From contig JAHREC010000018.1 of the NCBI GenBank assembly GCA_020081605.1, positions 6,138,001-6,202,000 of the forward strand: a stretch of 64,000 bases of DNA, written 5' to 3'. Positions 35,119 to 48,505 of the stretch are shown here, in pieces (the first letter of the stretch is position 1; every line of letters starts with the position of its first letter). Source of the stretch: Albifimbria verrucaria (taxonomy: Eukaryota > Ascomycota > Sordariomycetes > Hypocreales > Stachybotryaceae). Made by a program: the position numbers and the translations under genes. Under the pieces are notes generated by a model that searched no databases, was not told where the DNA came from, and worked only from the letters and a program-made list of their open reading frames with translations.

Positions 35119-38100
35119 TTAAGGCCTCTTTGTGAATCGACGAACGGGTTTCGAAGAAAATTTCCAGTGTTTTCCCGTCGGACCAGAACTATGGCCTTTG
35201 GGTGCCTGGATCGCACCAGTTTCTTCCAGTTGTTTCTCGCTAGCATAGTTTGCAAGCTCCAATACCCAGCTTTCACGTTTCTCCTGTGCATAAATATAGT
35301 CAGGATGATTAGTATCGTACTTGGTAGCTAGCAGCTTCATGTAGTCACTGATGAGGGCAATGGCATCCTCAAGCTGACCTTGGTCTTTCCAGGTAGAAGC
35401 AAGGCTTTCCATTGTCGAAAGCGTACGAGGATGTTGAAGACCCAGCTTATGTTTCTCAAACTCAAGAGCCTGTTCGTATAGCTGCCCAGCTTCATCATGC
35501 CGGTCTTGGTATGAAAATGTAATTGCAAGGCTACACATAGCTAATATTGTATCAGGATGATCAGGCCCGAGGCTTTCCTTTCGAGCCTCTAGGATCTGCT
35601 TCTGTAGCTGCTCAGCTTCATTATGCCGGTCTTGGTATGAAAATGTAGTTGCTAGGTTACCCATAGCCATTATTGTATTAGGATGATCAGATCCGAGGCT
35701 TCTCTTCAGAGCCCTTAGGACCTGCTTCTGTAGCCGCTCGGCTTCATTATGCCGGCCTTGGTATAAAAATGTAGTTGCTAGGTTACCCATAGTCTCTACT
35801 GTATCAGGATGGTCAGACCCAAAGATTTTCTTCCGAACCTCTAGGACCTGCTTCTGTAGCAGCTCGGCTTCATTATGCCGGTCTTGGTATGAAAATGTAG
35901 TTGCTAGGTTACCCATAGCCATTATTGTATCAGGATGGTCAAGCCCGAGGGTTTTCTTATAAGCCTCTAGGACCTGCTTCTGTAGCTGCTCGGCTTCGTT
36001 ATGCCGGTCTTGGTATGATAATGTAATTGCTAGGCTTCTAATAGCTAATATTGTCTCAGGATGATCAGATCCAAAGATTTTCTTCCGAGCCTCTAGGACC
36101 TGCTGTTTTAGCTTTTCAGCTTCATTATGCCGGCCTTGGTATGAAAATGTAGTTGCGAGGTTACTCATAGCTGATATTGTATTAGGATAGTGAGGCCCGA
36201 GGGTTTTCTTCCAAGCCTCTAGGACCTGCCTCTCCAGCTGCTCGGCTTCACTGTGCCGGCCTTGGTATAAAAATCTAGTTGCTAGGTTACCCATAGCTGA
36301 TATTGTGTCAGGATGGTCAGGCCCGAGGGTCTTCTTTCGAACCTCTAGGACCTGCCTCTCCAGCTGCTCAGCTTCACTGTGCCGGCCTTGTTTCGAGTAA
36401 GTGGTTGCTAGATCAAGCGTAGCTTTGGTTACAAGAACATGGTCAGGAGTAAGCTCAGCCTTAGAAAGCTCTAAGAATTGCTCCTAAGTTCCACTTCTTT
36501 TTGAAGTCGACCTTGCATGCGATATACATCTGCTAGTTGTAGTGCAGCAGCAAGAGTCGTCACATGGATACTACCCAAAATATCTTGGTACTCAGATACT
36601 ACATGTTTGGCAGTGTCTTCAAGCTGTTTGGCTTGTCCAAGAAAGAGGTAATATCCTATCAGATCGTGCAGAATACCAGCCTTTTGCATCTGATATCCGT
36701 CGTGGCTACAACGCAGTGTTTCAGAACGGCTTCGGTATGTGGAAGAAGCTTTGCGCAGATTTCTCGTGTTTCGTATGTGGCCCTGGAAATAATTCCGAGA
36801 TAATATATATTGCGTGATGACCGATAGCATTGAACGTCGAAGTCTTGTGAAGCCAATTCTGCGTGATTAACTGAATCAACCGATGCATGTCATAACTGCT
36901 GTCTCGAGTCTCAGTGATAAAAGAGAACGCTTGAAGAGTTCCTAATGCTATCATAACCTCATTTGCAAGGCCGGCTTGAGCCGAGTGTAGGGCAGACTGC
37001 AAAAATCCAATATTTTCCCATGATATTATTGGCTGCCGAGCACCATCAGTTGACTCTTCTTCAGAGTAGTCAGATTCATCGCCTGATGATTGCGATCCAT
37101 CTTCTAACAGTAGTCTTAGGTGGAAAGCAGCGATTAATCCTCGTGGGATGGCCTGGCGGTCAAGTAGACATAGGAATGAAAGAAGTTTGCTTGCAAGGCG
37201 GTGATGCCGTTCTAGTTGCTCAAATGACAGTATCCAAGTGGCAACGACAGCATGTGATATGTTCGGATCTCTTCCGGCCGCTTGGAACGGCTGGCTCAAT
37301 AGGTCAATTGTCGATTGATTGCAACTTTCCAATCGCCGGATATACTCCTGAATGGAAATGGAGTTTTCTTGGATGAATGCTACCGCTTGTGCGATAGCAA
37401 GAGGCAGAAATTCTAGATGAGTGGCGAGAGCTATGGCCTCTGTTTCCGGAAATTCGATAACATCAAGAATTGCTTGTATCATTTCATAAGCCTCGTTCTC
37501 AGACATCTTGTCAACTTCCACCAGCGAGTTTCCAGGGGCAAGTTTGACACCAGCTTTCTTGTTTCTTGTAGTGATAAGGATAGACCCTTGTTCACATTCT
37601 GGAATATAGACTCCGAGGTTGCCCTCATCATTCGTGCCGCTCGATTGATGGTTGTTGTTTGATTCTGGAAAGAACAGTAATTCGTCGTCGGCGTTGTCAA
37701 TGACTAGTAACCAGGGATCGTGATGCCCGCTTTCCAGCCAGATCTTCACAAGTAAAGGGACGTCAGCCTGTGGATCGTCCCAACCTGGGATATTGAAATT
37801 TTTCGCGATTGCTGTAAACCCTCCACGAAAGCGAGCTGCATTTCCGCCATGTACCCAGAACACAGATGTTTGAGGGCAAACTTCTCGCACCCAGTAAACA
37901 TATTCTATAGCAACCTGTGTTTTGCTATAACTGGTTAGGCATTGGAAAAATACTTTCGTTTGGAATGAACTCACCCTACTCCACCCAGGCCGTAGAGTGA
38001 TACTCTTGGGCGTGATTTGATTGATTTCTCTCGTTGGCCGAAGGCTAATCGCTGTTTAAGCTTGTTTAGAATGCTTTGGCGACCAACAAAATCTGGGTTC

Positions 38101-39535
38101 CGGTTGTAAGGCACAAGGACTAGGACTACTTAGTACATACAATAGAGCCTGAGCTAAGGGACGTATACTACATACACTTTTTGTAGGATGGGGTTTGCTT
38201 TGATGGTTGTGGTGCAAGTGCTCGTTCAGCAAGCTTCTTAAGACATTCTATGACCTTATCGTATTCGATGTCTTGGCTGTTAAACTTGACAATTTCAGAG
38301 TGGTTGCGGAGAATTGGGCAGATAAACTCTGCACCGGTTTCCCAAGGGCGGCAGTGAGTGGCTGATGACTTGGTGACCAGCACCGCGGGTGGTCCAGTCA
38401 TTACCCACTTTCCCTCATCACTCTTGGCATATGATTCAGTATGAGGCATCGTGAAATAGATAGATTGACTTACTTGTTGAGCTGTAGGAGAGAGGAGTGT
38501 TTCGTAGAAGCACACAATTTCTGACCTGCCTTCAGATCCAAGGGCCTTGCAGAATTCTCGGTGTTGAGTTGTCAATACTTGGGAGTTGATATTACTGATC
38601 GACTCGAGCAAGAAACGGTTTGGGTTGTCACCAATCATAGGAATTAACGATGTAATATCCATTCCATGATGAGGCACGCCGAAGAAAGCCATACCGTACA
38701 CAGCATTGAAAAGTTTTCTTTGTTCGGCTATTTGCGATTGCTGAAGCAGAATCAGGCACTAAAGCTTAGAGTCAGAAATAGCATTGAACTTGGAGCTCTC
38801 AAACATACTTGCTTGATGACCAAACCGCCCAAGCTGTGTCCTATAAAGATGATTGGCTTGCATGCTGGGCCATTCGCAAGCGGGAGCAAGGCGTTGTACA
38901 ACGAGATTGCAATGTCTTCCAGATTTTGCATGCTCTCGCTCCTAGCCACAGTCGAGCCGTAGCCATATGTCATGACCCGCGCTATTGGATATGAGTTTTA
39001 CGGAGCGTCATATCACGAGGCAGTGAGTCTCGAAGCCACATATGATTGCCGTCCTTTTCCTTGAAGGAGCCAAACGCATGCCCACCAAGTCCACAGACAG
39101 CAATAATACTAAGCAAATTAGCTGATAAAACAATGAAAGGAAGTAAGAAAACACGCACTCAACCTTGTGGTGACTGGTGGCTGGAGCGTATAGAGTAGTG
39201 ATGCCGTGAAAACTGGTATCTAGGTTGAGAGAATGACTTGTAGAGGAGGATTCCGTATGGGAAGGCAATGGCATGGAAAAGGACCCATCAGATCGAATGC
39301 TTCGTAGCTGGATAGGTATATCTTGGAAGGTTACTGTTGCGGTCGCGACGTTTCCACGGATTTCCTCGGCCAAAGACCTCACTACTGGACCAGAAGAGGC
39401 ATCCCATTGAGATAAAAATGAAACGAGCTGCTCTCGGCTCCAGTCCAGAGGCACTCCGCGAACACGAAATGTTTTGTGGTATTTGATAGCCGCGCTGCTG
39501 CTACCAGCGGGCGATGAATTATTGGGTTTCGACAT
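35119..39535 (-). CDS. Fungal NLR: alpha/beta-hydrolase (SesB-like) + NB-ARC + TPR, about 1387 aa, six exons
   Basis: Exons: 39159-39535, 38809-39108, 38474-38758, 38176-38422, 37975-38119, 35119-37924. Introns are 50-56 bp, one of them (38423-38473) in frame. The N-terminal part (KTFRVRGVPLDWSREQLVSF) precedes an alpha/beta-hydrolase with VDIIAVCGLGGHAFGSF and nucleophile elbow FIGHSLGGLVIKQ, the arrangement of SesB-type effector domains of fungal STAND proteins. NB-ARC: P-loop VSLYGLGGVGKTQVA (split by intron 37925-37974), Walker B PWLLVIDNADD, sensor GSILITTRNKKAG, and LEFLPLAIAQAVAF in the GLPL position. The C-terminus has TPRs of kinesin-light-chain type, eight almost identical 42-residue units. 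Four breaks (38985-38986, 36781-36783, about 36708, about 36486) sit in otherwise continuous homology. The second in-frame Met is chosen as start; 39580 is possible. Expected role: non-self recognition and cell-death signalling. Confidence 0.85.
35440..36440. repeat. Tandem 126-bp repeats encoding TPR units
   Basis: About eight units of 126 bp (42 codons) in the 3' part of the NLR. On the plus strand the string CATTATGCCGGTCTTGGTAT and close variants recur every 126 bases. Each unit encodes a variant of SYQDRHNEAEQLQKQVLEAR and LGPDHPDTI-AMGNLATTF. DNA identity between units is high, so the array is young or homogenised. Confidence 0.9.
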
Positions 39536-40715
39536 TGGGGAGATGCGGCTGGGAGCGATGAATGAAGGATATAGCATCATCTATGGATGGAAAGATGGCA
39601 ATTGAGACTCGCGCGCGGGCAGAGCCTTCGAGGCGTAGGAACTTGTCTGAGAAAAATACCCGCCACGATTTTCCACGGATGTAGGAAGAAATATGGCGGT
39701 AATGATTCAAGGCGTGCCCCAAGTTGAGGGGAATCAGGCTGCGGTTGGTCCTTGCGGCTGATGTGAATGCTACCAAATCCCATAATCTTCCGATTTCAAC
39801 CAATGAGGCCATTTTACCTCCTCAGGCACTTCCTGCGCCACGGTAGGCTTTGCCATTCTCGATCTCATCCAGGGGCGGAGCTTTTGCAGGTGATGGTAGA
39901 CGGACCCGAAAATTGCAGTTTATTGGGAGGCTGGAGCATTGCAGCCTTGTCAGTCCACGATACCTTTCGTTTTGGTAAGCACAAAATCATTTGGAGGAGA
40001 AAAAAACCACAACGAAAAAGACAACAACAACAACTGGAGTGGCAGAAGAAGGTTGGGGGCCTGAAGGAGCGGTCGCAGATCCCATTGAAGGAAACTGTTG
40101 ACAAATATAGACAGTCTACATGGCAAATACAAAACTTGATGTTTCCATTTATTGATGGGCCCTGCCTACTAAGCTGGCGGGGCAGCTTTTGGTGAGCAGC
40201 AGCGACGTGCATCCACTAAAGACGCCCGTTAAAACGTCGTCATGCAGCCTGCTGACCGGTGGCCTTGAGCTGGGCTTGGGCGGTTTGCAGAAGTCCAGTG
40301 TCACTGGAAGCCCATCGCAAATGGCAACTTCCTTTAGGCTGAAATTCTTCGTTCGGATCATGCCTGTGGCTGACAATCTCCAGTGCCGGCTCCGAGGACT
40401 TTGACGTCAAGGTGTATTAGCAGTGGAGCTAATGCAGCCTGCTGACACTGGCACATCGCACCATGAAGGCATTTCCAAACTGTGTCGCTTTGTTTACTGG
40501 ATGTGCTCTGTTACATTCTGGCGGACTTGACGTCAATTACGATGTTACCATACACTCACTGCTTCGACTCTCGTCGGGTATCGAGCCGGCAATGGATTTA
40601 CGACACCCGCGCTGAGGGATATAAAAGGACTCGACAAGAGATATCGCCCACCTGCTTGTCCCTCGTCTGCAGCATACTCACTCTTATCCTATCACACCCA
40701 TATCATTATCTGACC
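39536..40715. other. Intergenic between divergent genes
   Basis: About 1.2 kb upstream of both the NLR (-) and the aldo/keto reductase (+). A 97-codon minus frame (39519-39812) overlaps the NLR start region and has no recognisable domain. A TATAAAAG-like element lies at about 40620. Confidence 0.45.
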
Positions 40716-42079
40716 ATGGCTTTCTTCGAACCACCCCCAAACCTGCAACTGCCCTTGGGTGGCATCGCATATTCTCCCCAACTGCTTCAGTCAAAGTGTC
40801 ACCAATCGCACTCGGAGGCATCAGCTTTGGAAATTCTTGGAGCGAGCTCTTTGGAAAGAGTCAAGATGCGTTTGCGCTTCTTGACGAGTTCTTTGCTCTT
40901 GGCGGAAACTTCATCGACACCGCCAACTCGTACAACTCCGAGGAATCTGAGGAGCTGATTGGCAAATGGATGGAAGCCCGAGGTGTTCGAGACCAAATGG
41001 TCGTCGCAACAAAATACGGTGGTGGGTACCGTGCATACAACCGAGAAAATGAGCCAATGCAGAGCAACTTCACCGGGCCCTCAGCCAAGAGCATGCATGT
41101 GTCGGTGCGCGATAGCTTGCGGAAGCTGAGAACAGACTATATCGATATCCTCTACGTTCACTGGTAAGCCCACCATGCTGAGCTACATGATGCGAGAATA
41201 CGACTGATGTTTGCTAGGTGGGACTTTTCAACATCTGTCGAAGAGGTCATGACACATCTTCATGCTTTAGTCATGGCACGTAAGGTTCTCTATCTGGGCA
41301 TTTCCGATACTCCAGCTTGGGTAGTCGTCAAAGCAAACGAATGTAAGATGCTCTTCATGCCCACCAAGAAAAAACGGGAGATGAAGATTGACCAAAATTT
41401 GTAGTCGCCCGCAGAAACGGCTTGACACCCTTTTGTGTTTACCAAGGCCGCTGGAATGCCGCTTTTAGAGACTTGGAGTCAGAGATCGTCCCCATGTGCG
41501 AGGACCAAGGCATGGCAATTGTGTCTTGGGCTTCCTTAGGTGGAGGTGTCCTCACCACTAAGGAGCAACGGCAAAAGATGGCGGACGATCCGGATGCACC
41601 CAAAGGCTATGGCGATAACCCGTTCGACGTTGCAGTCAGCGAGGTGATCGAGGATCTTGCTAGAAGCAAGTCGGTGACATTCCAAGACATTGTAAGTTGT
41701 CCTTGTCATGTAACAGCTCCTGGACACCCTCTCACTCTCAATTAGGCTTTGGCATACTTGTTTCATCAATCTACCTACGTATTCCCCATCGTAGGAGTAC
41801 AAACCGTAGAGCACGTCAAGGCATTACCAGGCGCAATCGCAGTCAAGCTGTCCAAGGAAGAAATCGACAGAATTCACAATGCGGCACCATTCAACCCGCT
41901 GTTTCCAAACACCTTCCTCTATGGCGACAAATACAACACAAAACTCACCACTACAGATCATCTTATGTATCACATGGCTACTTGGATTCAAGCACCACCG
42001 AAGCAGCCCGTAAGTTTCTATCATTGCCTGCTCCGGATAGTCATGCTAACACACAAAGCCATATGATCCTCCCTCCTAG
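40716..42079 (+). CDS. Aldo/keto reductase (aryl-alcohol dehydrogenase/norsolorinic acid reductase-like), about 381 aa
   Basis: Exons: 40716-41163, 41218-41342, 41405-41691, 41746-42009, 42059-42079. Introns are 54, 62, 54 and 49 bp. [15 protein letters not shown] is followed, in the neighbouring frame, by [14 protein letters not shown]; one missing base in the G run 40757-40759 explains the shift. The AKR catalytic set is visible: [11 protein letters not shown] (Asp and Tyr), the Lys in [11 protein letters not shown], and the His in [18 protein letters not shown]-binding strands near the C-terminus include [19 protein letters not shown]. Length and the YVHWWD motif place it in the AKR9-type group including fungal norsolorinate reductases and yeast AAD proteins. 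Cytosolic; reduces aldehydes or ketones; real substrate unknown. No polyketide genes are adjacent. Confidence 0.88.
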
Positions 42080-43112
42080 ATGCTGGAGATGTTTTTCTTG
42101 TAGATTAGTAGTGCCCGGTGGAGGAGCCAGTTTGAAGCGACTGCCAATGCATTAGCGTGGGTGTTACTGACGTTGTTTTCGTGAGATAAAATGTCGGTGC
42201 ACATTTACATCGGGAACAAAGATCCTAGAAAAGACCCACTCATTCTGGAAGCATGAACAGGGTGTCAAACGATTCTTATTTTTCTTTCAGCTCAAGTCTA
42301 GATGTTTGGCGCGCAGTCTCTGTGTTCATCACAAACTCGATAAGTTGCTCTTGTTGCAGTGCTTCTCCCTCCACCCAAGGCTGTGAACTCCGTGGTTTGT
42401 GCTGCAGGTAAACCCGCTGCGTCTTTTCCACAAATGTTGTGTCCTTTGAGATAATTATTTCTTTCCAATAGCTTGGGTCAAGCCGAGGCTATTGCATCCG
42501 TGCTTCATTCTCGTAGAGCGACCTTACTGCTATCAGACAAGCTGGTCCTGAAGTGGTTTACGCTAACGTCAGTCGGAGCTGAGAGAAGTGGCGTTGCGTC
42601 GAAGCAACCCCTGACTAAACGAAAAGTGGCAGACCCTCATCGTACCGTATCAATGCCCAATTCGATCCTAGAAATACGACCCGCAGATTCTAGATGGGCT
42701 TCGAAGGCTAGAGGTCTGTCAAGATCGTATGTGTGGCTGAACCGCTAACTCGGATTGTGTTGGCCATCGTGAACTACTGGTCGTTGATGGCCAAGGCCTT
42801 TCCAGATGAAGAAGTACCCGGCGCCTCTTGGATCTGTGGACCGTATTCTCCGTGCTGAAAACTTCAGAATACCGTTGGCTAGGGCCCAGAAATGCTTGCG
42901 CTATTGTTTTCTACAGATGCAAGCCTGGGCTGAGCGACTGCGCTACATGGACAATGTTGTGGGGTTTCCTTACATATCTTCAAAAATGCCCTTAGCCGTT
43001 GTTCTTGTCGTGATGGTTTTGTCCAGCTTGATATCGCCAACGACTACAGGCTCGGCTTCGAAGCCAATTGTGCTTCTGTCATTCATTTGCTAACCTCAGT
43101 CGTTCATTCATC
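42080..43112. other. Intergenic
   Basis: About 1 kb with no recognisable gene. The frame at 42473-42748 has no family features. Confidence 0.45.
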
Positions 43113-46100
43113 ATGAGAGCTTCGCTGTACACTGGAGCAGGCGTGAGCCTGGCTCTGATGTTGGCGGGACAGACTGCACAAGCGTTTACGTTTGACAGTC
43201 TCTCGCCAAGCAACCTTGTGCGACATCTCCGCGAGGAGCGAGCTGCGACTGCTCCCAGCTCTGCATACCAGTATATGGGATGGTAATTATATTCACCCTC
43301 TCGTTAAATGACCAGCAATGCTAATCGCCATAGTTACGCTGAGCCAAGCACTGGGAGAGCCCTCGACAAGGTAAAAAGCGACAACGCCATGACGTATCAG
43401 ATGTGCGAGTCCATCTGCTCTGAATCTCAATACACGTTCTACGGTATCGAATACGGCAAGGAATGTTGGTGCGGAAATACGCTGAATGCAAATGCCAAGT
43501 CTCTCGCTGAGTCCGAGTGCACATTCAAATGTGTTGGCGACAAGACTCAGAGCTGCGGAGACCGCAAGAAACTAAGCTTGTTCAAACGTAGCGATATTGG
43601 CGGAAATTCAGAGTCGAACGATAGGAAGACGGTTGGAGCTTTCGCATGGCAGGGATGCTATGTTGATGAAGGCAACCCACGTGCTCTGACGCAGAGGACT
43701 GCCAGTGATGCCTTGACCCCACAGTCCTGTGCTGAGCAATGCTCTGGATACAAATATATGGGCTTACAATATGGTAAGTGGAAAAGAATTCCCTTCTGGT
43801 ATTATTTTAGCTGAATAGTCCACCAGGTCAGGAATGCTGGTGTGGCAATGATCTCGCAAAGAAGGCATTCCCAATTGATCCGGCAGGCTGCAACATTGCC
43901 TGTGCTGGCGACAAGAACTTACACTGCGGCGCTGGCAATCGTATGGATCTGTACAAGACAGGCGCTTCAGTTGTGGAATATGCGGAGCCCACAAGCACCA
44001 AGATGGGTTGTTTCACCGACGCTGGTGCCAGTGGTCACGCCCTGGAACAGCAGTACGTGAATGACAAAATGAGCGTTTCTATGTGTGCAAACTGGGCCAA
44101 GAACTCTGGCCTCAAGTTTTACGCACTTAAAGGAGGTATTACAACCTTCAATCCTTAGCTGGAGATTATTGGATCTAATTGAAACAACAGGCCGAGAATG
44201 CTGGGCTGGAAATGCCTTTGATACCACTGCCACTAAGCTCAACAGCAATGTCTGCAGCCAACCTTGCAAGGGAGATGCTTCCCGACTCTGCGGAGGCGCG
44301 CAAGAGCTTTCTGTCTACTCATTCAATGCTGGAGATTTTCCTACTCTTCCGTCACCAGAACCGCTCAGCATCAACTTAGCTGCCCTGACTCTCAGCGATG
44401 CCGCCGTATCAACCGTGAATGGAAAACAAGTCATGTTAGTCAAACCCTTCCGACGTTGGACTGTTTACTAATACAATACAGCGCCATGACACCAGCTCCG
44501 GGTGGACAGGCGAGCATTGCTATCCCTAGCAACCAGTTCAGCAACATCCCAGAAGACCAGGCAGTGTCGCTGTCATTCTCCATGTCCGCAGCCCCAGCTA
44601 CTGGTTTGCAGAGGCGTCAGGTTGAGACACAATGCACCATCACTATCCTCCTTGGTCCGACTGTTTGGATGACCCAATCTGTCAAGAGCACGGAAGGCAA
44701 CTTTGTTCTCGTTCAGACGCCAGCGCAAACCGGCTTGAGCCAGAGTATCACAATCATCCAGGTGTGTCCAAATGCGCCGTTGAGCTTGAACATTGGAGGC
44801 ATCTCAATTGGCCCACCTGTAGCGGCCCCATCATCCTCGACTACAGTGCAGAGCGTCCCTACTTCTATTGCTCCTCACATAGCAGCTCATCGATCGCGTC
44901 AGAGCAAACTGCGGTCAAGTCTTCCTCTGCAGCAGAATCAGTTGGTCCGGTTGAAACGTCTTTGCAGATGCCTGTGAGACCCTCTTCAACAACCGTTACT
45001 GGTCCGCCTCGTGAGGAAACCTTTGTGCCTGGTGGGCCGCGCACCACTACCTCGATTCCCTAAGTCACAACTGCACCAAACTTCGATCATTTGTCAACTT
45101 TTGGTGCTCCGATATATTCGAGCGGAACTTGCAGCAATGTTTGGAACGGAAACGAGCCAAGCACATGCTATTTCTCGCAAAAAGCTCTTGCCACGACATT
45201 GGCAATCGCTGTCGCTACTCATATCCCGACTGGTAGCATCACTCAGTCACTGGAGAGTTGTGCAGGCATTTGCGACAAGTTTAGCCAATGCAAAACGTGG
45301 GCTTGGGATGGAGCAGCTCAGAGGTGTATTTTCTACTCTGGCGACTTTGAGGAGTATGAAGGACAAGCTTTCGAGAACAACGAGGTTGTCTACATGGATA
45401 AATCATGCTACGATTGCCACGCACCATTTAAACCCAGCAGTGCGGCACCAGTTCCAACTGCAACTCCACCTCCAGTACTGGATAGTCTCTCTACAATGGG
45501 TGCACCATTGTATACCAGTGGAACGTGTAGCAAACATCCCGGCTACGGCGTTAGCACCTGTTCCTATTCAGGCATGCCGGCGGCTACGACAGGTGCTGTT
45601 GCAGCGGCGACTTACATACCCGATGGCTCAACAGACCAGATCATGGAGACCTGTGCTGGTATTTGTTCCAAAATACCGTCCTGTGGCACTTTTCACTACG
45701 ATGCTGGTCTGAAGAGGTGTATCTTCTACTCTGGCGTTTTCTGGAACTACGTTGATGGCAGCTATTCACCAAAGTACAACAGCATTACGTGGATGGACAA
45801 GTCATGCTATGACTGCGCTAAACCCACGAGCTCATCAGCTATGATCAGTTCGACGACAGCCACTCCGACTCCTCCTGCTGAGAGTACCTCAACTGAAGAG
45901 GTGCCGACAACAACCGCCCCTGCTGTATTGACAGCACAGGCCCCTACTACTGTCTCAGCTTGTAGCGACGGCCCAGGTGACATGTGCAACCTATCTGGCT
46001 GGCCGATGCCAACACCAACACAAGGACTTATGGCGGTCTATACTGGCATCCCTCCAAACAACCAGAAATGGCTGTACCCAGTCCCACAGCAACATATCTG

Positions 46101-48505
46101 TGCCACTCTCTGTCAAGAGGAGGAACAGTGCCAGATGTACTTCCTCGATAGAAACGAGCTAAACTCAGAAGAGCCTTGGACATGTTATCTCTATGACTAC
46201 ACCATAGATGGAAAGGATTGGGCAATGAACCACTATGGTGGCGTGGAGTTCGATCGATATCAACTCAACGCAAAGGATTGCTTCTCTTGCCCTGTCCAGA
46301 GCGATGAGATTTCTCCAATCACATCTTCATCGACCCCAACCGCCAGCCCATCAACAACGGCACCTGCTATTCTCACTCAGCAAGCCCCAGCATCGGCAAC
46401 CTGTGGCTATGGCACTCCCGGTGATCTTCCTTGCACAGTATCCGGATTTCCGACACCTGCGTCTGCATCTGGTCTTATTGCGGTGTACACTGGTATCCCT
46501 AAGCCTGACAATGTATGGGAAGCCGATCTGCAGGAGGACATTTGCGCGAGCTTGTGTGCTCAAAATGAGAACTGTCAGACCTTTGCATTAGAAAGGCGTC
46601 AGAACTTGCCCTGGAACTGCTTACTCTATGACTTCAATGGTAAAGATTATCTGCTAAGCCTTAGTGGTCCCTTTGAGGATGATGTGAGCAAGTGGGTATG
46701 GAACGCGAAGAGTTGTTTCAAGTGTGTCCTCCCGTCCTTGGAGCCTAGCAGTACCACAATTGCAACACCAACGACATCAAAGGCTATTGTCACAGCTCAA
46801 GGTCCAACAACTGCAGCCTCATGCAGCTATGCTGCACCTGAGAGTATGGCGTGCTCATGGTCGAATCGTGTTACACCTACATCGGGGTTGCTTGCAAAGT
46901 ATACAGGCATCCCGGCCGCTACAGGAGGTTGGTTTAGTGCAAACTTGCAGGATGACATTTGCGCCAGGCTTTGCCAGGACACTGAGGGCTGCGAGACCTT
47001 TGCACTTGAAAGAGGAGGCTGGACGGATCCCAAACCGTGGAATTGTTATTTATTCGCTGTGGAAGGATCTTGGCCAAACCTCGTGAGGGTTGCTCCCATC
47101 GACTTCTCTTACTCTAATTGGGTGCTTCACAGCAAGACGTGCTTTGATTGCCCAGCAGTTGAAGACCCGGTGGTCACAACAACCTCAGATTCACCAATGA
47201 CCACCACATCTACACCGTCTCCCACAATTACTCCCACTTCGGTCTCCGGTGTTCTCACCACACCTGTCCCGACCATGACAGCACCTGCTGTCATCACTCA
47301 AAAGCGCCTGCTTCGGCAGTGTGCAATGGCTGGGGAGAAGCCGAGTGCCGCATGTCAGGCTGGCCTACACCAGCATCTTCATCAGGATTATTGGCAGTGT
47401 ATACTGGCTTGCCGAAAGCAGATTCTTGGGCCGACGATGATCTTCAAAACTTCATTTGTGATTCGTTATGCTATGAACATGATGGCTGCGAGACCTACGC
47501 ACTGAATAGACCTGACACAGGTGGAGATTGGTCTTGTCACCTATATGACTTTTCCCTCGGCCCATATCTGGCTGCCAATGGAATGGGCGAGGAAAGATGG
47601 GATGGGTGGTCTTTTAACTCGAAGCAATGCTTCAATGACTGCAAGATTAAAGAAGTGCCGGAGGAAAGAACATCAACAAAGCACCAGTGACGTCTACGTC
47701 GCAGTTCTTACCAACGACGACACCGTCTTTCCCTGTCATTTCAGCTGCATCAACCTATCCTGCTTGTGGTATGGTTACCACTGGACAGTGGTGGACAAAG
47801 GCTTGTACAAAGTCTGGTATTGCCATGCCTACTACTGGCATTCTTGCAGTGGCCACTGGTGTTCCAGCTGTGCCAGCGAGCTCGCCTGATTTTGAATCCA
47901 GGTATCATCAATGCGCTGCTATGTGTGCTGAAATCAACGGATGCGAGGGCTTCGCTCTAGACCGAGGCAACTGGCCCAACGATTTGGGCGATTGGTCATG
48001 CAACTTTTACGACTTCAATGTTGATCAATATTTGTCGGGCAAGACCTACCAGTCTTCTTATGGAAGAATAGTCTGGTTTGATGACGAATGTTACTCCTGC
48101 GATGCACCCAACTCTATCCCTACAACGACCACGTCTCTCACGACTCTCACTACTTCTACGATTACATCCGGATCGGGCACAACGACAACAAAACTGCCGG
48201 TCCAGAACCCCACGGCAACCTGTATTCCTAACTATTCTGCGGATGACTCTCTAGGCTGCAACCTTCGTGGCTTCGCACCACCCAATACTTCAGACGTTGT
48301 GATTGAGAACGTCAAGACACGCGAGATGTGTGTTTTATCCTGTTACTCGAACGCAGACTGCCAAAGCTACATGTTCGTCCCAGAAGAAGAATACTGCTTT
48401 ATTTACCCAATAAATGCATGGGATACACTGGGTGATGTAACATACGGTGGAAAGGCGTACCGGGACAATATTATGAATGACCGTGGCTGCTACTACTGTT
48501 CGTGA
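43113..48505 (+). CDS. Giant secreted protein: three WSC domains plus eight PAN/Apple-like Cys modules, about 1729 aa
   Basis: Exons: 43113-43282, 43334-43773, 43827-44135, 44191-44434, 44482-48505. Introns are 47-55 bp. Signal peptide MRASLYTGAGVSLALMLAGQ. Three WSC domains follow (YGKECWCGNTL, YGQECWCGNDLA, GRECWAGNAF, each with MC/SC and CxGD blocks), then a region without cysteines (residues about 400-520). Eight cysteine modules of roughly 100-125 residues are separated by Ser/Thr-rich linkers. Typical motifs are LLAVYTGIP, ICA-LCQ, C-TFALER, W-CYLYDF and a closing KSCF-C. WSC domains bind wall glucans, PAN/Apple folds bind carbohydrate or protein; together they suggest a wall or matrix protein. 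Three frame breaks lie at 44873-44874, 47300-47303 and 47678-47680. An in-frame TAA at 45061-45063 interrupts otherwise continuous linker. Two separate genes are possible, but no start or promoter is visible after the stop. Confidence 0.72.

Noticed and set aside
44632..45063. Separate 143-codon frame in the WSC gene
   Set aside because: It is the continuation of the giant protein's linker after a one-base break, not a separate gene.
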